Positions 52,754-60,033 of a DNA stretch of 64,000 nt are shown here, in pieces. Every line of letters starts with the position of its first letter. The stretch's first letter is position 1. The notes beneath the pieces were generated by a model, which saw only the letters and a program-made list of their open reading frames with translations, was not told the origin of the DNA and ran no database searches. Source of the DNA: Marivita sp046591575 (GTDB taxonomy: Bacteria > Pseudomonadota > Alphaproteobacteria > Rhodobacterales > Rhodobacteraceae); contig NZ_JBIQWA010000004.1 of NCBI RefSeq assembly GCF_046591575.1, forward strand, positions 479,400-543,399, written 5' to 3'. Position numbers and translations under genes: made by a program.

Positions 52754-52834
52754 GATAAATTTACGCCTGTCATACATATTTTCAACCGGCCGTTGGTGAT
52801 CGGAGTCCGGCGTAGGTCTCTTCAATTTTATCTG

Positions 52835-52860
52835 GGAACCGGAAAGACATGGCGGGTGTT
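52835..52860 (+). promoter_or_regulatory. Probable EcfG-type promoter (one mismatch) for STAS-like operon
   Basis: GGAAC (52835-52839), 17 bp and TGTT (52857-52860), 68 bases before the ATG. Confidence 0.5.
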
Positions 52861-52928
52861 CTATCAGCAATGAAACCTGTCCCGCTTGCATATTTCCTGC
52901 GGGCTTGATCGCTTAGGAGGTTGCTGAG

Positions 52929-53351
52929 ATGAGCACATTTAAACACGGGTCGATATCCAAGATCGAAACCACGGCCCCCAATTTGCACGCATTCCGGATC
53001 ACTGGCCATGTCGATGACGACGATCTTGAGGCAATGGCCGAGTACATGAACAAGGTGTTCGACACGACCGAAGACAAGGTCGACATGCTGATCGACATGG
53101 GCGGCATGACCGGGCGCGACATGGACGCGATGTTTGACGGGGACGTGATGAAAGCGCATATGCGGTCGTGGTCCAAGGTCCGGCGCTATGCCGTGATCGC
53201 AGCCCCAGACCGGGCCGGCAAGATGATTGAATGGTCCGACAAGGTGATCCCGGTCGAAGCCCGCGCCTTTGATGCAAGCGAAGCAGATAATGCCTGGGCC
53301 TTTGTCGGCGCACGCCCGACATCTGATGCAACCACATCCACGCCAGCCTGA
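52929..53351 (+). CDS. SpoIIAA-like/STAS-type protein
   Basis: The 140-residue protein resembles SpoIIAA-like (DUF3478-type) proteins: HAFRITGHVDDDDLEAMAEYMNKVF, VDMLIDMGGMTGRDMDAMF and KVRRYAVIAAPDRAGKMIEW. These proteins have a STAS-like fold; the role in bacteria is poorly known. ATG 52929 follows TAGGAGG. It leads a small run of stress-type genes. Confidence 0.85.
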   Translation: MSTFKHGSISKIETTAPNLHAFRITGHVDDDDLEAMAEYMNKVFDTTEDKVDMLIDMGGMTGRDMDAMFDGDVMKAHMRSWSKVRRYAVIAAPDRAGKMIEWSDKVIPVEARAFDASEADNAWAFVGARPTSDATTSTPA

Positions 53352-53383
53352 TCTTTCCAACCTACCCCAAGGAGCGTTTCACC

Positions 53384-53611
53384 ATGGCGACAAAACCCGA
53401 TCCCGAAGACATTTCGACCGACTATCCTGGTTCGAAAAATCACCATTCGCTGAAGTCCGACGCGGGCAAGCACGGCGATCCCACCCATGCGGACACCGAC
53501 GGGTCTCCGCCGGAAGATGTGGCTGCGGCTATTGATGACGCCGATGCAGATACCGCCCTTGCCCAAAAGCTGAAAACCGCGATCGAGGAAGACCCGAACG
53601 AACGCGGCTGA
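53384..53611 (+). CDS. Hypothetical 75-residue hydrophilic protein
   Basis: The protein is acidic and disordered-looking, rich in Asp, Ala and His (GKHGDPTHADTDG). It starts after an AAGGAG site 32 bases behind the STAS-like gene. No family recognised. The composition suits a stress or desiccation-type protein. Confidence 0.7.
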   Translation: MATKPDPEDISTDYPGSKNHHSLKSDAGKHGDPTHADTDGSPPEDVAAAIDDADADTALAQKLKTAIEEDPNERG

Positions 53612-53701
53612 TGGCGTGACACACAAGCGGCGGTCCGGGCGCGAGTGTCACGTGCAATCCAGCCAAGACCGCTGCTTGCGCCCCACGAATTGGAGGCACC
53701 C

Positions 53702-53869
53702 GTGCCAAAAACTCCAGATGACGCAAATGGGCAAGGAAACCATGAGCCGCGCATTTACGCCGAACACAAACGCAATCGTGCGCTGCTGATCGGAATGGCA
53801 ATCGGTGCCATAGGATTTCTATGCGTCTTGCTGTTCTTCGAAGGACGGATCATCGCAATCCTTCCTTGA
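53702..53869 (+). CDS. Hypothetical 55-residue membrane protein
   Basis: GTG 53702 has a GGAGG site. The product is a polar N-terminus then one membrane helix (LLIGMAIGAIGFLCVLLFF) near the C-terminus. An upstream GTG at 53645 lacks a ribosome site. Function unknown. Confidence 0.65.
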   Translation: MPKTPDDANGQGNHEPRIYAEHKRNRALLIGMAIGAIGFLCVLLFFEGRIIAILP

Positions 53870-53996
53870 CGCTCCAATGGGGTTTTGCTGGCCCTATGTG
53901 TCAGCAACAAAGCACCACACATTCCGATATCCGACGGCCCGGATCGAATTGGTGTTTGATCCATTTGTCTAAAGTAGAACGCGCAAAGAGGGAAAC

Positions 53997-54368
53997 ATGG
54001 CTGCGCCAAAGATCTTACTATTGGAAGATGAAGCAATCATCGCCATGGACATGGAATTGACCCTTGAAGCACGGGGATACGCCGTTCTTGGGCCGTGTCG
54101 GTCACTGTCAGAGGCGCGCAAGGTTTTAAAGACAAACCGACCTGATCTTGCGCTTCTTGATGTAAACCTTGGTCGCGATGAACACAGCCTTCCCGTCGCA
54201 CTCGAATTGCAGGAAATGGGTGTGCCGATCGTGTTCCTGACCGGCTATTCTCCAGAAATTATGGACATGCCTGACCCCCTTAAATCTGCAAAACGTCTGG
54301 CGAAACCCGTCAACGAACAAGACTTGATGCAAACACTTGAGCAGATTTTGTCCACCTCGGCAAAATAA
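53997..54368 (+). CDS. Single-domain response regulator, FAT GUY type, second copy
   Basis: The 123-residue receiver has LLEDEAIIAMD, phospho-acceptor Asp in ALLDVNLGR, the TGY motif in PIVFLTGYSPE and Lys in RLAKPVN. It is a paralogue of the regulator at 40957, with an AGAGGGAAAC ribosome region before ATG 53997. The closest kinase is the short CheB-CheR-HWE protein. The 54369-54640 gap behind it shows no clear gene. Confidence 0.9.
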   Translation: MAAPKILLLEDEAIIAMDMELTLEARGYAVLGPCRSLSEARKVLKTNRPDLALLDVNLGRDEHSLPVALELQEMGVPIVFLTGYSPEIMDMPDPLKSAKRLAKPVNEQDLMQTLEQILSTSAK

Positions 54369-54640
54369 CACGAATTCATCGTACCAAACAGTTTCCGGGC
54401 CTGCACATCTGAACCTTCGGCCCTGCGTGAATTCGGGCTGACACAGTGAACCGATGTCAAGCGACGGTCACGATGATATGCGCAATACCGCTCATTCAAG
54501 GCGACATCATCCATTCGGGTCAAATCAAGGGTCGAATCTGTTACGATCCGCAAAGAAGGCAATAAAGTGGCGTGGAACGCGCCATGCGGTACGCTTGTCC
54601 CGGTTCCAATCGCTCTCTGCCTCACAGGGGAGGACATATC

Positions 54641-55597
54641 ATGCGGCACCAAGTGCATCATGCAGACAGGGTCATCCGCGCGGTCGAGTCCGGGGCCGAT
54701 GCGGCGCGGTCGCCTTTGGCGGCCTCCTGGCGGCGCTCGATGGAGCATTATGGCCTCGATCCGTCCAATGACAAAACGCCTTATCTGATCGAAACGCACG
54801 AGTTGGACCGACGTCGGGAGGAACTCGGCCGGCTACTTGCGCTGGCAACGCCGAAGCTGGATCAGCTCTTCAACCTTGTCGCCGCGTCAGGTTGCGGGGT
54901 TCTGTTGACCGATGCGGTCGGGATCGTGCTCGACCTCAGATGCACCGATGCGGATGCCGATACCTTCCGCGATTGGGGGCTGCATCCCGGTGCCGACTGG
55001 AGCGAGGCGCGCGAGGGCACGAACGGGATCGGCACCTGCCTGGCCGAAAAGCGCCGGGTGACCATCCACAGGGACGATCATTTCTTCGCGCGCAACACGG
55101 CCCTCAGCTGCATGGACGCGCCGATCTTCGGAGCGGATGGGCATATTCTGGCAGCACTCGACGTCTCGTCTGCGCGTGTGGACGAAACCGAGGGGTTCAA
55201 CCGGTTGCTGTCCGCCGCGGTATCGCAGTCCGCCCAGGCCATCGAAACCTGCCATTTCAGATCGACCTTCCCGAATGCGCGGATCGTCATGGCGGGCCCG
55301 GACAGGGCGGATTCGACAGCGCTTCTGGCGGTGAACGAAGACGATCTGGTGATCGGTGCCACCCGCACCGCGCGCCGCATGTTCGGGCTGGAGCCGACCG
55401 GACCGATCAAACCCCGACCGACGGTTGACCTGTTCGGGCGAGGCGACGGCCCGACGGGTTTTGAAAAGGCCGAACGGGCAACGGTCATGCGGGCGCTCGC
55501 GCGCGCGGATGGCAACGTCTCGAAGGCGGCCCGTCTGCTCGGGATCGGACGCGCCACGCTCTATCGGCAGATGCGCAAACTCGGAATCGAACGGTAA
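54641..55597 (+). CDS. GAF-Fis transcriptional regulator (AcoR-like, no AAA+ domain)
   Basis: The 318-residue protein has a GAF domain (about residues 60-210, with GCGVLLTDAVGIVLDLRC and EGTNGIGTCLAEKR) and a C-terminal Fis-type helix-turn-helix (VSKAARLLGIGRATLYRQMRKLGI). Related AcoR regulators carry a sigma-54 AAA+ domain between the two; none is present. Start ATG 54641 follows GGGGAGG. It probably controls the aldehyde and alcohol dehydrogenase genes behind it. Confidence 0.88.
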   Translation: MRHQVHHADRVIRAVESGADAARSPLAASWRRSMEHYGLDPSNDKTPYLIETHELDRRREELGRLLALATPKLDQLFNLVAASGCGVLLTDAVGIVLDLRCTDADADTFRDWGLHPGADWSEAREGTNGIGTCLAEKRRVTIHRDDHFFARNTALSCMDAPIFGADGHILAALDVSSARVDETEGFNRLLSAAVSQSAQAIETCHFRSTFPNARIVMAGPDRADSTALLAVNEDDLVIGATRTARRMFGLEPTGPIKPRPTVDLFGRGDGPTGFEKAERATVMRALARADGNVSKAARLLGIGRATLYRQMRKLGIER

Positions 55598-55607
55598 GAC
55601 CAGCCAA

Positions 55608-55627
55608 CTGTCTCACTGATGAGACAG
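55608..55627. promoter_or_regulatory. Palindromic operator upstream of aldehyde dehydrogenase
   Basis: CTGTCTCA-CTGA-TGAGACAG is a perfect inverted repeat 11 bases after the regulator stop and about 105 bases before the aldehyde dehydrogenase ATG. It is a good binding site for a dimeric Fis-type regulator. No clear -24/-12 sigma-54 promoter was seen between them. Confidence 0.65.
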
Positions 55628-55732
55628 GACGGCCCAACGGTCCTGCCTGGCTGCATTCCGCCGCCCGATACCTCTGTGACATGCTGGATATCGAACCGGG
55701 AGGAGGTTCCGGTTCGTCAAAGGAGGAAAACC

Positions 55733-57253
55733 ATGAACGAGATGAGCAAACCCGAAAGCGTTTACGCCTCACCCTTCCGGGACCGATACGACAATTTCAT
55801 CGGCGGCAAATTCGTGACACCGGTCGACGGTGCCTATTTCGACAACATCACCCCGATCACCGGGCAGACCCTCTGTCAGGTCGCCAGATCGGGCCGGGCC
55901 GATGTCGACCTGGCCCTCGACGCCGCGCATGCCGCAAAGGCGCAATGGGGCGCCACTTCCGCGACGGAGCGGGCGAACACAATTCTCAGGATCGCAGACC
56001 GGCTGGAGGAGAATCTCGATCTTCTGGCGCGAGCGGAAACCTGGGACAACGGAAAGCCGATCCGCGAGACGACGGCGGCCGATATCCCGCTCGCCATCGA
56101 CCATTTCCGCTATTTCGCCGGGGTGCTCAGGGCGCAGGAAGGCACGATGTCCCAGATCGATGCCGATACCGTGGCCTATCATTACCATGAACCGCTCGGC
56201 GTGGTCGGCCAGATCATCCCATGGAACTTCTCGATCCTGATGGCGGCTTGGAAGCTCGCCCCGGCCTTGGCGGCTGGCAACTGCGTCGTTCTGAAACCAG
56301 CCGAGCAGACCCCGGCGGCGATCCTCGTGCTGGCCGAACTGATCGCAGATCTTCTGCCGGACGGCGTGCTGAACGTGGTCAACGGCTACGGCGGCGAGGT
56401 CGGCGCGGCGCTGGCCGAAAGCCCGCGCATCGCCAAGATCGCCTTTACCGGCTCGACCGAGACTGGCCGCAAGATCATGCAGGCGGCGACCAAAAACCTG
56501 ATCCCGGTCACACTGGAACTTGGCGGCAAGTCGCCCAACGTCTTCTTTTCAGACATCATGGCCGAGGATGACGTCTTCCTCGACAAGGCGGTCGAGGGGT
56601 TCGTGCTGTTTGCCTTCAATCAGGGCGAAGTCTGCACCTGCCCCAGCCGTGCCCTGATTCAGGAAGATATCTACGAGGACTTCATCGAACGCTGCATCGC
56701 GCGGGTGAAAGCCATCAAGCAAGGCGATCCGCGCGACATGGAAACCATGGTCGGCGCTCAGGCCAGCGAGGAGCAGCGCGACAAGATCATGTCCTACCTC
56801 ACCATCGGTGTCGAGGAAGGGGCCGAGGTGCTGACGGGCGGCGGTATCGCCGATGTTTCAGGCGACATCTCCGGCGGCTTCTACATCGAGCCGACGATCC
56901 TGAAGGGCCACAACAAGATGCGCGTCTTTCAGGAAGAGATCTTCGGCCCAGTCGTGTCGGTCACGACCTTCAAGGACGAGGCCGAGGCTTTGGCGCTGGC
57001 CAACGACACCATGTACGGCCTGGGCGCCGGTGTCTGGAGCCGCGACGCCAACCGTTGTTACCGCATGGGCCGGGGGATCGAGGCGGGCCGTGTCTGGGTC
57101 AACAACTATCACGCCTATCCCGCCCATGCCGCGTTTGGCGGCTATAAACAATCCGGGATCGGGCGCGAGAACCACAAGATGATGCTCGATCACTATCAGC
57201 AGACCAAGAACATGCTGGTCAGCTACAACCCCAACAAGCTTGGCTTTTTCTAA
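55733..57253 (+). CDS. NAD(P)-dependent aldehyde dehydrogenase
   Basis: The 506-residue enzyme has catalytic Glu in LELGGKSPN and catalytic Cys in FNQGEVCTCPSR, with GSTETGRKIMQAA for the cofactor, all in the order expected for AldB/AcoD-type acetaldehyde dehydrogenases. It would oxidise the aldehyde formed by the following alcohol dehydrogenase. ATG 55733 follows AAAGGAGG. Confidence 0.93.
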   Translation: MNEMSKPESVYASPFRDRYDNFIGGKFVTPVDGAYFDNITPITGQTLCQVARSGRADVDLALDAAHAAKAQWGATSATERANTILRIADRLEENLDLLARAETWDNGKPIRETTAADIPLAIDHFRYFAGVLRAQEGTMSQIDADTVAYHYHEPLGVVGQIIPWNFSILMAAWKLAPALAAGNCVVLKPAEQTPAAILVLAELIADLLPDGVLNVVNGYGGEVGAALAESPRIAKIAFTGSTETGRKIMQAATKNLIPVTLELGGKSPNVFFSDIMAEDDVFLDKAVEGFVLFAFNQGEVCTCPSRALIQEDIYEDFIERCIARVKAIKQGDPRDMETMVGAQASEEQRDKIMSYLTIGVEEGAEVLTGGGIADVSGDISGGFYIEPTILKGHNKMRVFQEEIFGPVVSVTTFKDEAEALALANDTMYGLGAGVWSRDANRCYRMGRGIEAGRVWVNNYHAYPAHAAFGGYKQSGIGRENHKMMLDHYQQTKNMLVSYNPNKLGFF

Positions 57254-57265
57254 GGAGGAAAAACA

Positions 57266-58300
57266 ATGTCGAAAACAATGAAAGCTGCCGTGGTCCGCGA
57301 ATTCGGTGCACCTCTCCGGATCGAGGAAGCCCCAATCCCCGAGGTCGAACCCGGCATGATCCAGGTGGCCATTCAAGCCTCGGGCGTCTGCCACACAGAC
57401 CTGCACGCAGCCGAGGGCGATTGGCCGGTCAAGCCCGAACCGCCCTTCATTCCGGGCCATGAAGGGGTCGGGTTCGTCTCGGCCGTCGGCAAGGGTGTGA
57501 CCAACGTAAAAGAGGGCGACCGCGTCGGTGTGCCGTGGCTCTATACAGCCTGCGGTCACTGCCGCCATTGCCTGGGCGGTTGGGAAACGCTGTGCGAAAG
57601 CCAGCAGAACACCGGATATTCCGTGAACGGCGGCTTCGCGGATTACGTCCTGGCCGATCCCAACTATGTCGGCCATCTGCCGGGCAATATAGACTTCAAC
57701 GAGATCGCGCCGGTTCTTTGCGCTGGCGTGACCGTCTACAAGGGTCTCAAGATGACGGATGCCCGCCCGGGCGACACCGTCGCCATCTCCGGCATCGGCG
57801 GGCTTGGGCATATGGCGGTGCAATACGCCGTCGCCATGGGGTTCGACGTGGTTGCGGTCGATATCGACGATGCCAAGCTCGACCTTGCCCGACGCCTTGG
57901 GGCCAAGATCACCGTCAACGCCCGCACGAGCGAGGATCCGGCAGCCGAGGTCAAACGCGAAACCGGCGGCGGCGTTCAGGGCATCCTGGTGACGGCGGTC
58001 AGCGAAAAGGCCTTCGAGCAGGCCATTGGCATGGTGGATCGCGGCGGCACGGTTGCCCTGAACGGCCTGCCGCCGGGGGATTTCCCGCTCAACATCTTCG
58101 GTATGGTATTGAATGGCGTTACTGTGCGCGGCTCCATCGTGGGCACACGGCTCGATCTCCTGCAATCGCTCGATTTCGCCAGCGACGGCAAGGTGAAAGC
58201 CACGATCGAAACGGCCTCGCTGGATGACGTCAACACGATCTTCGATCGGATGAAGGCCGGAAAGATAGAAGGCCGAATGGTCATGGACCTCTCGGCCTGA
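57266..58300 (+). CDS. adhP: Zinc-dependent alcohol dehydrogenase
   Basis: The 344-residue enzyme has catalytic zinc ligands (GVCHTDLHAAEG, GHEGVG), the structural zinc motif CGHCRHCLGGWETLC, and the NAD-binding GIGGLGHMAVQYA. It matches the AdhP group that oxidises ethanol and other primary alcohols. It follows the aldehyde dehydrogenase by 12 bases with an AAGGAGG site, giving an ethanol to acetate path. Confidence 0.93.
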   Translation: MSKTMKAAVVREFGAPLRIEEAPIPEVEPGMIQVAIQASGVCHTDLHAAEGDWPVKPEPPFIPGHEGVGFVSAVGKGVTNVKEGDRVGVPWLYTACGHCRHCLGGWETLCESQQNTGYSVNGGFADYVLADPNYVGHLPGNIDFNEIAPVLCAGVTVYKGLKMTDARPGDTVAISGIGGLGHMAVQYAVAMGFDVVAVDIDDAKLDLARRLGAKITVNARTSEDPAAEVKRETGGGVQGILVTAVSEKAFEQAIGMVDRGGTVALNGLPPGDFPLNIFGMVLNGVTVRGSIVGTRLDLLQSLDFASDGKVKATIETASLDDVNTIFDRMKAGKIEGRMVMDLSA

Positions 58301-58313
58301 TCTCACTGTCGCA

Positions 58314-58340
58314 GTCGGCCCGGAGACTGTCCGGGCCGAC
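58314..58340 (+). terminator. Strong hairpin after the alcohol dehydrogenase gene
   Basis: GTCGGCCCGGA and TCCGGGCCGAC pair over 11 bp with a 5-base loop. It lacks a T run but the stem is very stable. Confidence 0.65.
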
Positions 58341-58405
58341 CATCGCAGCTTTACGACCCACACCACTGTCCGGGCCAAAACCCGCTATGCGGGCGACGCT
58401 GGCGT

Positions 58406-58459
58406 TTACTGAGGCGGCTCGAATATCTGCTCATCGGTCAGCCAGAAAAGGTCGCTCAT
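58406..58459 (-). pseudogene. Remnant of an IS5-family transposase N-terminus
   Basis: ATG 58459 opens MSDLFWLTDEQIFEPPQ then a stop. MSDLFWLTDEQ is the exact start of many IS5-group transposases, whose full length is about 250 residues. The fragment marks an old IS event next to the dehydrogenase genes. No inverted-repeat ends were identified. Confidence 0.7.
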
Positions 58460-58552
58460 GTTACCGCTCCGTTTTCCGAGCCGTGAAACACGCAACGCGT
58501 TGAAAATCAATGCATCCTGACCCTAGAACCCCGATAAGGCACGGCCCTGCAC

Positions 58553-59176
58553 CTATGCCGGGGCGCGGTGCAGGTCAGCACATGTAGGAGCGGGGCTGGC
58601 CATTATTCTTTTTGCCGTGCGCAGGTGATTCACCTTGAAGCTGGCAAGACATGTAATCGCGGCACCATCCGACTGCAGGCATTTTCTGTTGCCCCAGACG
58701 TTACCCCAAGCCTCAAACCACCCAAATGCCACTTGGGGTGATTTAAGGTAAGCGCATGATCTTCTTGGTTTGTCGAATGTCGTGCATTTCCGACTCTTCC
58801 CGGCGAATTTTCTGAACCTTGTAAGTGGGCCGTGCCAAGCAATTCCGACCCAAATGCCAAGCATTTCCGACCCAACCGGACCTTCGGCATCAAGGCGCCA
58901 GAAGGTTCGTTCTGCGCAGGAAGGGAGCATGGTTCCCGGGAGGTCTGCCCTCACGTCTCCTAACGCTCCCGGCCCATTGTCGACATTCAATTTCAGTTTA
59001 ACGCCGCAGTACAGCTTCTCAAAAGCGGCCATCTGTCGACGAGCAGAAAGTTTTGGGCGGCCGAAGACAATGTCAGCCACTTGTCTCTTGTCTCTATTGT
59101 CTCTCTTGTCGCATTTCGCCACGTCGGTACGATTTTCGACGTTCAACGAAAGCAATGTCGCCCTCGTTTCGCACAT
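58553..59176 (-). CDS. Doubtful hypothetical frame in remnant region
   Basis: An open frame of about 207 codons covers this stretch, but it has no good ribosome site, an odd Cys/Arg/Trp-rich composition, and overlaps the better gene at 59094-59882. Part of it encodes the tandem repeat at 58834-58877. It is likely decayed DNA. Confidence 0.2.
   Translation of the reverse strand: MCETRATLLSLNVENRTDVAKCDKRDNRDKRQVADIVFGRPKLSARRQMAAFEKLYCGVKLKLNVDNGPGALGDVRADLPGTMLPSCAERTFWRLDAEGPVGSEMLGIWVGIAWHGPLTRFRKFAGKSRKCTTFDKPRRSCAYLKSPQVAFGWFEAWGNVWGNRKCLQSDGAAITCLASFKVNHLRTAKRIMASPAPTCADLHRAPA
58834..58877. repeat. Two tandem 22-bp repeats
   Basis: Two adjacent units begin GCCAAGCAATTCCGACCC and GCCAAGCATTTCCGACCC; they differ at few positions. 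Their setting between an IS remnant and foreign-looking genes suggests a former recombination or mobile-element site. Confidence 0.7.
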
Positions 59177-59882
59177 TGATCAAGGCAGATGGTATCCAGA
59201 TACGTTTTCCATTTGGTAGGATACGTTCGTGAGCACGACGCAGGTGAGGGATCGGGCTTGCGTGGGCCCCGCCGCGATCTGCTGTGTTTTTTGCAGAACC
59301 GAGCGCAGTGAAATACTCAGATGCGTCAACGGCATAATGTGCAGGTATCGCTGTCTTGCCCTGCCGCTTACGTCGTGCGTTTTCAATATTTGGCGCACGT
59401 CTTAGGTCGATGCTGCATCCACGGGTGTTTAGCATTGCAATTGCCGGTGGGTAAAGTGATCCAGCGACGCGGTCCTCCTGGCTCCCGTCGCCTCCCGCGA
59501 CATTTACCGTCGTTCCGGCAGGTGTATGTCGGAACAGAAATTGCTTCATCAAGCGCAGACCTTTGGGCATAGCTATGAAGTCTTTGACAACCACAGAGCC
59601 ATCAGCTTGAGGCCAGACAACCCCCACAACCGTTATTGGGGAAGTTCTACCGTCTTGTTTGAATGTTGAGATGTCGTAGAGGAAGGCCCATGGGTGCAGT
59701 TCAAAGGGCTGGCCAACATGTTCCCTAAGGCCTTCTACTACATCCACAACACGACCGTGCAGGTGCTCTTCATTCACGAAAACGCCCAGTGAAAATATGC
59801 GCCCCTCGTCAATGACCCCCTGTGGGATCACACTGCGGCTTGCAAGATCAGACAGTTTTTCAAGAACGCGCTTAAGCTTCAT
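59094..59882 (-). CDS. Hypothetical protein of accessory (phage- or plasmid-like) type
   Basis: The 262-residue soluble protein starts at ATG 59882. Its end contains HLRRAHERILPNGKRIWIPSALINV, a His/Arg-rich pattern seen in hypothetical proteins of mobile elements. No catalytic motif is recognised. It is isolated, with about 150 bases to the ietS stop upstream. Confidence 0.6.
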   Translation of the reverse strand: MKLKRVLEKLSDLASRSVIPQGVIDEGRIFSLGVFVNEEHLHGRVVDVVEGLREHVGQPFELHPWAFLYDISTFKQDGRTSPITVVGVVWPQADGSVVVKDFIAMPKGLRLMKQFLFRHTPAGTTVNVAGGDGSQEDRVAGSLYPPAIAMLNTRGCSIDLRRAPNIENARRKRQGKTAIPAHYAVDASEYFTALGSAKNTADRGGAHASPIPHLRRAHERILPNGKRIWIPSALINVRNEGDIAFVERRKSYRRGEMRQERQ

Positions 59883-60033
59883 TTTTTAGCTATATCTGTA
59901 GCGCCTCGCCGAGGAAATGGGCAAACAGTGAAATTCGGGTTAGGCAGACTCGGCCCAAAGAAGACATCCAAAACCGTCCCGTAATGCTGCAGTTGCCGCC
60001 CTCATAAGCTGTCATTCGTTTGGCGGGTCGTGG

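Noticed and set aside
55628..55732. Possible sigma-54 promoter before aldehyde dehydrogenase
   Set aside because: No GG-N10-GC element with a good flank was found, and the regulator lacks an AAA+ domain.
56858..58378. 506-codon minus-strand frame opposite the aldehyde and alcohol dehydrogenase genes
   Set aside because: Long antisense frames are expected in GC-rich genes; the plus-strand genes have complete active sites.
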